Assembly (NCBI RefSeq): GCF_014170375.1
Contig: NZ_LZZW01000009.1
Span: 32,829-96,828 of the forward strand
Source of the DNA: Variovorax sp. UMC13
GTDB lineage: Bacteria; Pseudomonadota; Gammaproteobacteria; Burkholderiales; Burkholderiaceae_C
Reading direction: 5' to 3'
DNA: 64,000 nucleotides
This document shows positions 38,788 to 48,572 of this stretch, piece after piece. The position numbers and the translations under genes are program-made. Position 1 is the stretch's first letter. Every line of letters starts with the position of its first letter. The notes beneath the pieces were generated by a model. The model did not search any database. It saw only the letters and a list, made by a program, of their open reading frames with translations, and was not told where the DNA came from.

Positions 38788-39749
38788 ACGTCACTCCCGA
38801 AAAGCTGACCACGTTCAGCATCATGCTGCTGGCCCTGGGCCTCGCGCTCGCGGGCGCCCTGATGGTGATCCGCGAGTTTCGCCGCGTGCGCAGCGACAAG
38901 GCCATCGGGCGAGCTATCCGCCGCGGCACTGCTGCACCCGCCGCGAGCCAGGCCGAGGCCGAAGAAGCGCGACCTGTGAACCCGGCTTGGGCGGACCAAG
39001 ATCTGCCCGCCCACTGGCTGCACACCAAGCTCGGTCGCATGCTGGTGGCCGACGAGGATCGAAGGCTCATCGACCAATGCGGCTTTCCGTCGACGCGTGC
39101 TCAGCTCGCCTTCCTCGTGGTGCGCATTGCGCTGGCGCTTTTGATGCCGCTACTGATGTGGTTGTTTCTCAAAAGCACGGGCTTTCTGCCTCAGCGCCGC
39201 GGGTTGGCGATGGCCTTCGCCTTCGTCATCGGCTTTCTGTTGCCCAAATGGGTATTGAGCTACTCGGCTTCAGGACGGCGCGAACGTGTCGCACAAGAAC
39301 TTCCGTTGTTCGTTGACTTGCTGAGGCTGTTGCAGGGTGTGGGTCTGAGCCTCGATCAAAGCCTACAGATCATGGCCGCCGACTTTGGCCACGTGATGCG
39401 CATCCTGGCAAGCGAGTTGCATATCGCCAACCGCCAGTACAGCCAAGGGCGCACGCGCGAGCACTCGCTGCAGCGGTTGGCCACGCTCTATGACAACAAC
39501 AACCTGGCTGGGCTGGTCGCGCTGCTGGTGCAGGTCGACCGACATGGTGGCGCAGTACAGGAGCCATTGCAGAAGTTCAGCGACCGCTTGCGCGAGCACC
39601 GACGCATGGAACTGAAGGAGCGCATTGGAAAGATCACAGTGAAGATGACAGGTGTGATGGTGACGACACTGCTGCCTGCCCTGGTCATCGTTACCGCCGG
39701 CCCAGGCTTCCTGGCAGTCATCCGTTCGCTGGGGGCAATGACCAAATGA
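38784..39749 (+). CDS. tadC: Tad inner-membrane platform protein TadC
   Basis: A 321-aa membrane protein with the GspF-like core (AQELPLFVDLLRLLQGVGLS, LDQSLQIMAADFGHVMRILA, ELHIANRQYSQGRTREHSLQ). Hydrophobic segments flank it on both sides (residues about 12-30, 110-155, 285-310). TadB and TadC are paralogs that act together. ATGA overlaps join it to tadB and tadD, so translation of this part of the operon is coupled. Confidence 0.93.
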   Translation: MNVTPEKLTTFSIMLLALGLALAGALMVIREFRRVRSDKAIGRAIRRGTAAPAASQAEAEEARPVNPAWADQDLPAHWLHTKLGRMLVADEDRRLIDQCGFPSTRAQLAFLVVRIALALLMPLLMWLFLKSTGFLPQRRGLAMAFAFVIGFLLPKWVLSYSASGRRERVAQELPLFVDLLRLLQGVGLSLDQSLQIMAADFGHVMRILASELHIANRQYSQGRTREHSLQRLATLYDNNNLAGLVALLVQVDRHGGAVQEPLQKFSDRLREHRRMELKERIGKITVKMTGVMVTTLLPALVIVTAGPGFLAVIRSLGAMTK

Positions 39750-40708
39750 CATCACTTGTACGACACCCATCCTGGGCTGCGGCGCTGCTGCTGCTTTCCC
39801 TTGGTGGCTGTGCCGGCACCAAGGGCAACTACCCAGGAGCCGCAGAACAACAGCAGCGTTCCGACGCCGCCGCCACATTCGATGCAAATTCTGCGGTAAC
39901 CGACAGCGCAAGCACCTATCTCAAGCTGGTCGATCGCATGCAGCGCGACGGACTCTGGTTCGCCTCGCTCGCGCACATCGATGCACTCGAGCAGCGCTGG
40001 GGCTCATCGCCCGATTCCTTGCGGATGCGCGCCGACGCATTGCGCCAGACGGATCAGCCTAGCGAAAGTCGCAAGTTCTACGCAAAGCTCATGGGCACGG
40101 CACTCGAAGCTGCGGGCTATCGGGGGCTTGGCCTGCTCGCCGGCAGTGAAGCAGACTACCCCCAAGCCGTGAGTCTGCTCGAAGAGGCACAACGCCGCAC
40201 GCCGACCGATGGTGTGCTGTTGAGCGACCTGGGCTATGCCCAGATGCGTGCCGGACGCCTCGCACAAGCCCGTGTGCCTCTGATGCAGGCACTCCAACTC
40301 GCATCCGACAATGTGCAAGTACAGGTCAACGCGGCGCTGTATCTGCAAGCAAGCGGCCAAGCAACGCATGCTGAGGCGCTGATGGAAGAGAGCAAGATGC
40401 CTCCGGCCACGCGTAGCGCAATTCGGGAGGCGGCGCGCACGCTGCCGACCATTGCCGCCGCGGCGCCCATTGCGCAGGAGCCTCAAGCTCCGCCAGGGGC
40501 CCTCGTTACGGCTGCCCCACAACAGCCTGTAGCGACGCCATCGTCAACAGAGCCCCGCCCAGCGCTTGCCCTCAAGACCTCGCCCTGGCCACGACGCGTA
40601 CATGTGCTGGTTCGTCCTCAAACCGAGCCTACCGCCCTTGCGGCAGCCAGCGCAGCCAACGCCGTCGAGCCTCTTACCGTACCGCCACCGACCGGAGCAC
40701 AACCATGA
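39746..40708 (+). CDS. tadD: Tad pilotin-like lipoprotein TadD (TPR)
   Basis: A 320-aa outer-membrane lipoprotein. The signal peptide ends in the lipobox LSLGGC (Cys22). TPR-like helices follow (LVDRMQRDGLWFASLAHIDA, AAGYRGLGLLAGSEADYPQA, GVLLSDLGYAQMRAGRLAQA). The last 90 residues are Pro/Ala-rich and of low complexity. TadD is needed for secretin assembly in characterised systems. It overlaps tadC and the next gene by 4 bp each. Confidence 0.9.
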   Translation: MTSLVRHPSWAAALLLLSLGGCAGTKGNYPGAAEQQQRSDAAATFDANSAVTDSASTYLKLVDRMQRDGLWFASLAHIDALEQRWGSSPDSLRMRADALRQTDQPSESRKFYAKLMGTALEAAGYRGLGLLAGSEADYPQAVSLLEEAQRRTPTDGVLLSDLGYAQMRAGRLAQARVPLMQALQLASDNVQVQVNAALYLQASGQATHAEALMEESKMPPATRSAIREAARTLPTIAAAAPIAQEPQAPPGALVTAAPQQPVATPSSTEPRPALALKTSPWPRRVHVLVRPQTEPTALAAASAANAVEPLTVPPPTGAQP

Positions 40709-41043
40709 CCCGCCCCAACTCTTCTCATGCTTACTCCATCGTGCTGCTGGCCACTGTGTTGGTGGTCTTGCCCTCATGGGCCGTCGCCCAGGAGAATGCC
40801 ACGCCGCCAGCGCCTGAGCCGGAATTGGAAACAGTGCTGACTGTGCGCATGCAGGTCGGCGACGCGACACACAACCTGCTGGCGTTGCAGCGCGAAGGCA
40901 CCCAAGCCTCGAATACACCCCGCCCCTTGGCCGGTGACGTCGCCAGCCTGAGCTACCAGCGTTACCTCGACAGCTTCAAGTTACCCATTCCAGAAAAGTT
41001 CAACACGGCGGTGCAGAGGCCCAGTGGTGGCGGCAGTCGGTAA
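40705..41043 (+). CDS. Small secreted protein, DUF3613-like
   Basis: A 112-aa protein with a signal peptide (residues 1-28, ending AVA) and a conserved-looking core, TVRMQVGDATHNLLALQREG then SYQRYLDSFKLPIPEKF. It resembles the DUF3613 proteins often found in tad loci of Burkholderiales; I rely on memory for that link. It is coupled to tadD by an ATGA overlap. Probably periplasmic; the role in pilus assembly is unknown. Confidence 0.7.
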   Translation: MTRPNSSHAYSIVLLATVLVVLPSWAVAQENATPPAPEPELETVLTVRMQVGDATHNLLALQREGTQASNTPRPLAGDVASLSYQRYLDSFKLPIPEKFNTAVQRPSGGGSR

Positions 41044-41069
41044 CCGCGCTCGTGCAGCAACAACAGGTC

Positions 41070-41567
41070 ATGAGGCGCGGACTCACCTCCTGCTCGCTTC
41101 CGCGTGGCCCACGTCGGCAACGCGGCGTGTATGCAATCGAGTTCGGCTTGGTGTTCATGATCTTCTTTGGCTTGGTCTACGCGACCATCTGCTACGGCAT
41201 CCTTTTCGCTTTCCGCTCTGGAATGCAAAGCGCTGCAGAAGATGGGGCACGGGCAGCCTTGCGCTACCAAATCAGCCTAGCGGATCGAAAGACCGCGGCC
41301 CGCCGCGAGGCTTCATCTCGCCTTAGACCATGGTTACCTGCTATCACGTGCCCAGCTACCGGCACCCCACCGATGCTGAGTTGCGTGCAAGCAAGCGTCG
41401 AACCTTCCGAGGCGACCTGCAGTTCCACTTGGGAAGCACGCTGCCGGATCGTTGTTACTGTGACCGCACGTGATCTGCACCAGGCACTTCCCCCCCTTCC
41501 GCAGATTGCCGTGCCATCACAACTTACCGTGCAGGCCCGTGTTCTCCTCGATGGGAGATCCCTATGA
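41070..41567 (+). CDS. tadE: TadE-like pseudopilin
   Basis: A 165-aa pseudopilin-like protein. After a basic N-terminus (PRGPRRQRG) comes the TadE-type motif VYAIEFGLVFMIFFGLVYA. The conserved Glu is five residues into the hydrophobic helix and the likely TadV cleavage is after Gly. The periplasmic part has four Cys (TCPAT, LSCVQ, ATCSS, ARCRI), suggesting two disulfides. I chose the ATG at 41070; a GTG at 41052 adds six residues. It ends in an ATGA overlap with the next gene. Confidence 0.8.
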   Translation: MRRGLTSCSLPRGPRRQRGVYAIEFGLVFMIFFGLVYATICYGILFAFRSGMQSAAEDGARAALRYQISLADRKTAARREASSRLRPWLPAITCPATGTPPMLSCVQASVEPSEATCSSTWEARCRIVVTVTARDLHQALPPLPQIAVPSQLTVQARVLLDGRSL

Positions 41568-42001
41568 CAGCCAGCAAGAATTGCCGGACGTCCGATTCAA
41601 GAGGCATCGGCAGAGCACAGCGCGGCATCGCAGCGCTCGAATTGGCCGCGGCTCTCATCCCCTTGATCCTGCTGCTGCTCGGCATCGCGACCTTCGGAGC
41701 ACTCTTCCACACGCAACACGTGCTGACAAGGGCGGCCGAGGATGGCGCTCGGGTTGTCTCCATGTACACGGGAGCCGATGAGCCCATGCTGAAAGCACGC
41801 GTCCAAGAAGCGGTGAATGAATCACTCGGCGCTTACCTGAGAGCTTTCACTAACGCACCGGAGGTCACTGGGACCAATCCTGTGTTTGTCGTTATCCGCA
41901 TGAATTACAAGAGCAACCCTTTGCTGAGTCATCTGCCTTGGGCGGACGAGTGGCTTCCAGAGATGCTGCAGGGCCGCGCGGCAGCGGCATCTTCACTTTG
42001 A
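41564..42001 (+). CDS. tadF: TadE/TadF-like pseudopilin
   Basis: A 145-aa protein with the pseudopilin pattern: a basic N-terminus, then RGIAALELAAALIPLILLLL, where the conserved Glu sits in the helix start, and the follow-on HVLTRAAEDGARVVSMY common to TadE-like proteins. A short periplasmic domain of about 80 residues follows. Two TadE-like genes in a row are usual in tad loci. Assignment as TadF rather than a second TadE is by position only. Confidence 0.75.
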   Translation: MTASKNCRTSDSRGIGRAQRGIAALELAAALIPLILLLLGIATFGALFHTQHVLTRAAEDGARVVSMYTGADEPMLKARVQEAVNESLGAYLRAFTNAPEVTGTNPVFVVIRMNYKSNPLLSHLPWADEWLPEMLQGRAAAASSL

Positions 42002-42015
42002 TCGAGCAGGCTTTC

Positions 42016-44235
42016 ATGCCCCGCACTGTTCTTCCTATCCAATGGACGGCACGTCGCAAGTGCTCAGGCTCCGTGCTGGTCACGACAGCCATTGCGCTCA
42101 GCACCATCGTGATCTGCCTGATCGGCGTCGAACTGGGCTTTCTCTCCTATCAAAAACGCGAGTTGCAAAAGTCTGTTGACCTTGCCGCACTCGCAGGCGC
42201 GCAAGTCGTCGAGCCCACCGCCTGCACCGCGGCCAGAGCAGGAGCCAAGCGAACGGCAAATGGAGGGGGGGCAGACGACAGAGATCGCAACCTTCCTTCA
42301 ACATACACCTTGAGGGATGATCAAATTCAATGCGGACGCTGGGACCACACGTTCACGAGCGAGGATCACTTCAACGGCATTTCGTCCGAAGACAACAACT
42401 CCGTGCGAGTGGCCATCCAGGAGGACGCTCCGACGCTGTTCCCCTTCTTTACTGGCAGTCGCACCATATCGGTCAAAGCGGTAGCCATGCGCGAAGAGCC
42501 CCTGGCCGTTTTTTCCGTGGGGACCACGCTCGTCAGCGTCGGCTGCAATCAGCAGTTGGCCCCGTTGGTCCAACTGTTGAAGATCGTTGGAGCGGGAGAC
42601 CCTTGCGTCACAGTCGGCGGATACGCAGGACTCGTCGGTGCGCAGGTTTCTGCCAGCGGACTTTTAAAGGACCTTGGTGTTCCTCTCGATGCAAACCTTA
42701 GCATCGGCGATGTCAACAACCTGCTATCCGCCGAGAAAGTCAGCTTGGGATTTCTGCTCGAGACGGCGCTTACCTTGGGCGGCCATGCCGAGCTGCTGGG
42801 CTTGAATGCGAACTTGCTGAGCTTGATCGGAACTCAACTTGGCATCGATGCAGTGCATCTAGAAATTCCACTAGGCTCCGGCCCTAACGGGCCCGGTATC
42901 TTTGCCGGAATCCATGCGCCAGATGGCGTCACGGCTTCAGCTTTGGATGTGCAAGTGAACGTCTTGGACATCCTGACAGCTGCCGTCGGCGTGGGTACTT
43001 CAGGACGAGGAATATCGGTCCCAGGCCTAGAGATTGCCATTCCCGGTGTGCTGCCCAACTTGCTGAAGGTCAAGGCCGGTGTCATCGAACCTCCATCAAT
43101 CGCCATCGGCGGGGTAGGCGCTACGGCCTACAACGCGCAGGTGCGGCTCTATGCAGACGTAGATACGGGCGGGGGCCTGCTTGGTGGTCTTCTGCAGCTT
43201 CTCGGCACCCGAATCAAGCTGCCGATCTTCATCGATCTGGCTCGTGCGAAAGGCACCGTTGAAGAATTGACGTGCAGGGCTCCCATCAAGGACAGCACCG
43301 TGGTCATTCGGGTAGATGCATCCATAGCAAATGCATGCATCGGCAAGGTCACGGGCGATCCTTTTTCAAAACGCACCCCCATCTGCGAATCACTGCAAAA
43401 GGAGACGCTGATCAGCGTGCTGGGTCTCGTGAAGATCGAAAATAAAGTGGCTGTCGAGGTACTCAATCCCACTCCCTCACCCTACCGTTCGCCAGCAATG
43501 AAGGCGGGTGATGTGTGGCAGACCCCAGGAAATGATCTTCCTCTTGGTACTACGCTGCAAAAGCTTCTTGAAGAGCTTCTCAGGGTAGTTGGTGAATTGC
43601 TAGGCTCACCGACCAATGGCGACTGGACGCCAGCGGAGAACGAGACGTCGGCAACGGCGCTTGCAAACTACTACCTTGGCTTGAGCAACCCGCCGCATCC
43701 TGGCGGAGCAGTTCCCAAGAACCAATATCTCGGTGACGGCCTGATCGGAATCGGTCGTGGCCCTATTGGGGTTTATGACATCGACGTGCTGAAAAACCGC
43801 CTAAAAACCGACATAAACCGCACCTCGCAATCTTGTCTTCTGCTGCCCTTTCTCTGCTGGCAAACCAATGAATGGGATGCTTGGGCCAATGACATCGAGT
43901 CCGCGAATGTCGCCTCCGGCAGAGCCTGCTGGGGTAACACACCGGAAGGTCGAGTGACGGCTGGATTGGCGGGGACATCCACGGACGTCACACGCTTCAA
44001 CAAGTGCCTGGAACGCGAACTGAAAGAGGCGATGCTCCAAGAACCCGCCGGCAGCAAGCCGAACTTTCTACAGGTATTGCTCAATCCATTGTTGAAAGCT
44101 GTGGCATCGATCCTCGATCCTCTTGGCGGCCTGCTCGCCGGCCCAATCTTGAGAGATTTGCTGGGCATCCAACTCGGCCTCAATGATGTCGAAGTCACTT
44201 CCGTCGGCTGCGGCAATGCCAAGCTGGTGTACTGA
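42016..44235 (+). CDS. tadG: Large TadG-like pilus-associated protein
   Basis: A 739-aa protein. The N-terminus has the TadG-type anchor (SGSVLVTTAIALSTIVICLI, then FLSYQKRELQKSVDLAALAG). The long extracytoplasmic part has no von Willebrand A domain that I can see, unlike many TadG proteins. It is rich in Leu/Gly/Ile stretches (LLGLNANLLSLIGTQLGI, GLLGGLLQLLGTRIKLPIF) and has scattered Cys. GC content is clearly lower than in tadZ, tadA or the activator gene. The ATG at 42016 follows GAGCAGG. Possible roles are a minor pilus or anchor component or a tip adhesin; not resolved. Confidence 0.75.
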   Translation: MPRTVLPIQWTARRKCSGSVLVTTAIALSTIVICLIGVELGFLSYQKRELQKSVDLAALAGAQVVEPTACTAARAGAKRTANGGGADDRDRNLPSTYTLRDDQIQCGRWDHTFTSEDHFNGISSEDNNSVRVAIQEDAPTLFPFFTGSRTISVKAVAMREEPLAVFSVGTTLVSVGCNQQLAPLVQLLKIVGAGDPCVTVGGYAGLVGAQVSASGLLKDLGVPLDANLSIGDVNNLLSAEKVSLGFLLETALTLGGHAELLGLNANLLSLIGTQLGIDAVHLEIPLGSGPNGPGIFAGIHAPDGVTASALDVQVNVLDILTAAVGVGTSGRGISVPGLEIAIPGVLPNLLKVKAGVIEPPSIAIGGVGATAYNAQVRLYADVDTGGGLLGGLLQLLGTRIKLPIFIDLARAKGTVEELTCRAPIKDSTVVIRVDASIANACIGKVTGDPFSKRTPICESLQKETLISVLGLVKIENKVAVEVLNPTPSPYRSPAMKAGDVWQTPGNDLPLGTTLQKLLEELLRVVGELLGSPTNGDWTPAENETSATALANYYLGLSNPPHPGGAVPKNQYLGDGLIGIGRGPIGVYDIDVLKNRLKTDINRTSQSCLLLPFLCWQTNEWDAWANDIESANVASGRACWGNTPEGRVTAGLAGTSTDVTRFNKCLERELKEAMLQEPAGSKPNFLQVLLNPLLKAVASILDPLGGLLAGPILRDLLGIQLGLNDVEVTSVGCGNAKLVY

Positions 44236-44277
44236 GCCAATGACCTTTCCATCATCATCGTTGGCGATTCCAAGCGC

Positions 44278-45660
<1,383 letters not shown>

Positions 45661-45699
45661 GTTGAGCGAACGGCGCGCCGAGGTCCACGCGCCATCGCC

Positions 45700-47238
45700 T
45701 CACAAGCTTCCGAGCCGCGCGCTGCGGCGCAAGGTCATGCCGGCCGTGGGCGCCGCGACGGCCACGGCCGACAGCGACGTCGCCTCGCAGCGGGTGCGCG
45801 CGATGCAGGGCGCTGCCAGCAGGCTCTCTTCCGTCAACACCGGGCGCGGCGCGCCCGCGATCAGGCTGTCGATCCAGAGGTTGTCGCTGTCGGGCGCCAC
45901 GAACAGCCGGCCGGCGGTGCGCTGCAGGCGCAGCTCGGTCACACGCAGGTCGAACACCGCGTCGACGTAGTCCAGCAGCAGCGTGTAGTACTCGACCTGC
46001 GCATCGAGCACGTTGGGCAGCGTCTCGCGGCCGAAGGCCAGCAGCCGGCGCCGGCCCTGGAAGGCCAGGCCCGAATCGGTGACCGCGGCGCGCAGCTGCT
46101 GTTCGCGTTCGCGGCCCGCTGCCGTGCGGGCCCATGACGACGCCGTGAGTTCGACCAGGTTCTGCCGCGCACTCTCGAGCCTGGCCTCCTGGTTGGCGAC
46201 CTCGGCGATGGCGGCCTTGACGCGCACCTGGCGGTCGAAGCCGTTGCCGAAATTCCAGTTCAGCTCCAGCGCCGCGCGCGTGGGCTCCGAGGGCGAGACG
46301 CCGCGCGGGTCCTTGGTCTTCACCAGCACCGCATCGACCGTCGGCCAGGCACTGGCCTCGTACTGCTCGACCGTGGCCTGCGCGCGCTGCACGCGGCCAC
46401 GCGCCTCGGCCAGCTCCGAGCTGCGGTCTTCGGCCTGCAGCAGGGCTTCGGCCTCGGAGCCGGGCTGCCATTGCAAGGGCACAGCGATCACGGGCAGGTG
46501 GGCGGTGTCGGGCGTGAAGCGGAAGAAGGTCGCGAACTTGGCCAGGGCCTCGCCGCGCTGCGCCTCGAAGTCCATCTCGCGCGCGGCGATGCCGGCGCGC
46601 CGCGATGTGGCCATGCGCAGATCGTTCTCGCCGGCCGCGCCCAGCTCGATGCGACGGCGCTCGGCGCGCGCGAGTTCGTCGAGCACCTCGGTGGACTTGC
46701 GCGCGATCTGCTTCTTGAGGTCGAAGCGCTGCACCTGCAGGTAGGCGGTCAGCGCATCCAGCACCACCTTCTGCGAGGTCGACTTGACGGCTTCGGCGCC
46801 GGCCTCGCTGCCGAATTCGGCGGCGCGCACGCGCGCGCTCATCGCGCCGCCGTCGAGCAGGCTCATGCGCAGGTCGGCCGTGACCAGCTGGTAGGCGCGC
46901 GAGCCCGTGCCCTGCACGCCGCTGTCGTAGCTGCCCGAGGCGGTGCCGACCTTGAGGCGCGGATAGCGCGCGCTGCGGGCCGCATCGATCTCGAAGCTGC
47001 TGGTGTCGGCCGCCGCCTGCGCCGACTGCACGTCGGGATGTTCGCGCGCCAGCTGAACCAGCGCGGCCTTGATGCGGGCGCCCTGCCCGATCGCCTGGGT
47101 GTCGGGCGGCGCGAGCCGGCGCGCCACGGCCAGTGGTGCGGGCTCGGCCGCGGCGGCCACGGGCGCGGCCTGCAGCCAGCCCAGCAGGGCCACGCAAAGG
47201 GCCACGGCGGTGCGCGGGAATGACATGGCCGGCCTCAT
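45700..47238 (-). CDS. TolC-family outer-membrane channel of a type I secretion system
   Basis: A 512-aa outer-membrane efflux protein. Signal peptide residues are about 1-30. Two OEP repeats are rich in coiled-coil heptads (QTVLDALTAYLQVQR-like VVLDALTAYLQVQRFDLKKQ; DAQVEYYTLLLDYVDAVFDL). The C-terminal 60 residues are an extension after the second repeat (LWIDSLIAGAPRPVLTEESL onwards). The ATG at 47238 overlaps the stop of the HlyD gene (ATGA). It should form the exit duct for the surface protein encoded at the head of the operon. Confidence 0.9.
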   Translation of the reverse strand: MRPAMSFPRTAVALCVALLGWLQAAPVAAAAEPAPLAVARRLAPPDTQAIGQGARIKAALVQLAREHPDVQSAQAAADTSSFEIDAARSARYPRLKVGTASGSYDSGVQGTGSRAYQLVTADLRMSLLDGGAMSARVRAAEFGSEAGAEAVKSTSQKVVLDALTAYLQVQRFDLKKQIARKSTEVLDELARAERRRIELGAAGENDLRMATSRRAGIAAREMDFEAQRGEALAKFATFFRFTPDTAHLPVIAVPLQWQPGSEAEALLQAEDRSSELAEARGRVQRAQATVEQYEASAWPTVDAVLVKTKDPRGVSPSEPTRAALELNWNFGNGFDRQVRVKAAIAEVANQEARLESARQNLVELTASSWARTAAGREREQQLRAAVTDSGLAFQGRRRLLAFGRETLPNVLDAQVEYYTLLLDYVDAVFDLRVTELRLQRTAGRLFVAPDSDNLWIDSLIAGAPRPVLTEESLLAAPCIARTRCEATSLSAVAVAAPTAGMTLRRSARLGSL

Positions 47239-48572
47239 GGTTCGCGGAACGCTTCGCGCTTGAGCTTGAGCACCGGGCGCAGCATGTACCAGATGAAGGG
47301 GTCGCTGCCGACGATCAGATCGACCTCTGCCTCCATGCCGGCCGTGATGCGGTTCTCGGGCCGCCCCACGTGGCTCTTGTCGGTGCTCACCAGCAGCCGG
47401 TAGTACGGCGCGGCCGAGGCGCTCGACGGGTCCTTGTCGGCATCGGCGGCCACCAGCATCACGCGGCCGTTGACCGAGCCGTAGCGCAGGAAGTCGTAGG
47501 CCGTGATCTTCACGCGCGCGGCCTGGCCGGCTTCGACGAAACCGCGGTCGTTGGGGCTGAGCTTGGCCTCGACCATGATCAGGTCCTGGTCGGGCACCAC
47601 TTCCATGATGGCCTCGCCAGGCTTCACGACCCAGCCCGGGCCGGGGTTGCGCAGGCCCTTGACGATGCCGTCGGAGGGTGCCTTGACGGTGGTGCGCGAG
47701 CGCTGCGTCTTCGCGCGCGCCAGGTCTTCGGTCAGGCTCGCGAACTGCCGCTCGACCGTGGCCAGTTCGTCCGACGCGCGGCGCCGGTAGCGGCCTTCGG
47801 CCTCGGCCATCTTGGCCTGGGCCTCGGTGATCGCGGCCGTGGCCGATACCGCCATCTGGCGCGCGACCGCCAGGTCGGCGCGCACGGTCTCGGTCTGGCG
47901 GCGCTTCTCCAGCACCTCGACCTGGCCGATCAGTTTCTCGGCGAGCAGTTGCTCGGAGATCTCCTGCTCCTTCTGCATCAGCGCCAGGCGCTCCTGCAGG
48001 CCGTAGATCTTGGCCTGCTGCTCCATCTGGCGGCTGCGGGCCTGCTCCATCGCGGACACCGCGCCGGCCATCACGCCGCGCTGCTCCATCGAGCGCGCCT
48101 CGAAGGCGCCCATCTCGCCGAGGTACACCGCCTCGTCGATGCTGCCGTCGAAGGACTTGCGCGTGAGCGGCAGCCCGCGGCTCTCGGCCATCAGCCGCAC
48201 GCGCGCGCCCAGGGTCGAGGCATGGCGGGCCGTGAGTTCTTCCAAATTGAGCCCGCTGCCGCCCAGGTCGATCTCGACCAGCGACTGGCCCTGGCGCACC
48301 GTCTCGCCTTCCTTCACGTAGACCGCGCTGACGATGCCGCCCTCCAGGTGCTGGATCGACTTGACGCGGTCCGACGGGATCACGCGCCCGGGCGACACGA
48401 CCACCGTCTCCATGGGAAAGCACAGCGCGACCACGGCCAGCAGCGCGATGGCCCCGCCGATGAGCCACTGGCGGCGGCCGGCGCCACCGCGCGCCGTCGC
48501 GGCCGTGGCCACGAAAGCCTGGTCGCGCAGCACGCTGGGCAGGTCGGCCTTGGAGTTGTCTGCTGCACTCAT
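47235..48572 (-). CDS. HlyD-family type I secretion membrane-fusion protein
   Basis: A 445-aa periplasmic adaptor. An N-terminal cytoplasmic stretch (1-35) is followed by one membrane helix (LIGGAIALLAVVALCFPMET). The first lipoyl half is VVSPGRVIPSDRVKSIQHLE then GIVSAVYVKEGETVRQGQSL. A long alpha-hairpin spans about 120-290, and the second half includes RTTVKAPSDGIVKGLRN. The RSPVDG-like motif and the beta-barrel are typical of LapC/RtxD/PrtE-type proteins. ATGA overlaps join it to both neighbours. Confidence 0.93.
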   Translation of the reverse strand: MSAADNSKADLPSVLRDQAFVATAATARGGAGRRQWLIGGAIALLAVVALCFPMETVVVSPGRVIPSDRVKSIQHLEGGIVSAVYVKEGETVRQGQSLVEIDLGGSGLNLEELTARHASTLGARVRLMAESRGLPLTRKSFDGSIDEAVYLGEMGAFEARSMEQRGVMAGAVSAMEQARSRQMEQQAKIYGLQERLALMQKEQEISEQLLAEKLIGQVEVLEKRRQTETVRADLAVARQMAVSATAAITEAQAKMAEAEGRYRRRASDELATVERQFASLTEDLARAKTQRSRTTVKAPSDGIVKGLRNPGPGWVVKPGEAIMEVVPDQDLIMVEAKLSPNDRGFVEAGQAARVKITAYDFLRYGSVNGRVMLVAADADKDPSSASAAPYYRLLVSTDKSHVGRPENRITAGMEAEVDLIVGSDPFIWYMLRPVLKLKREAFREP

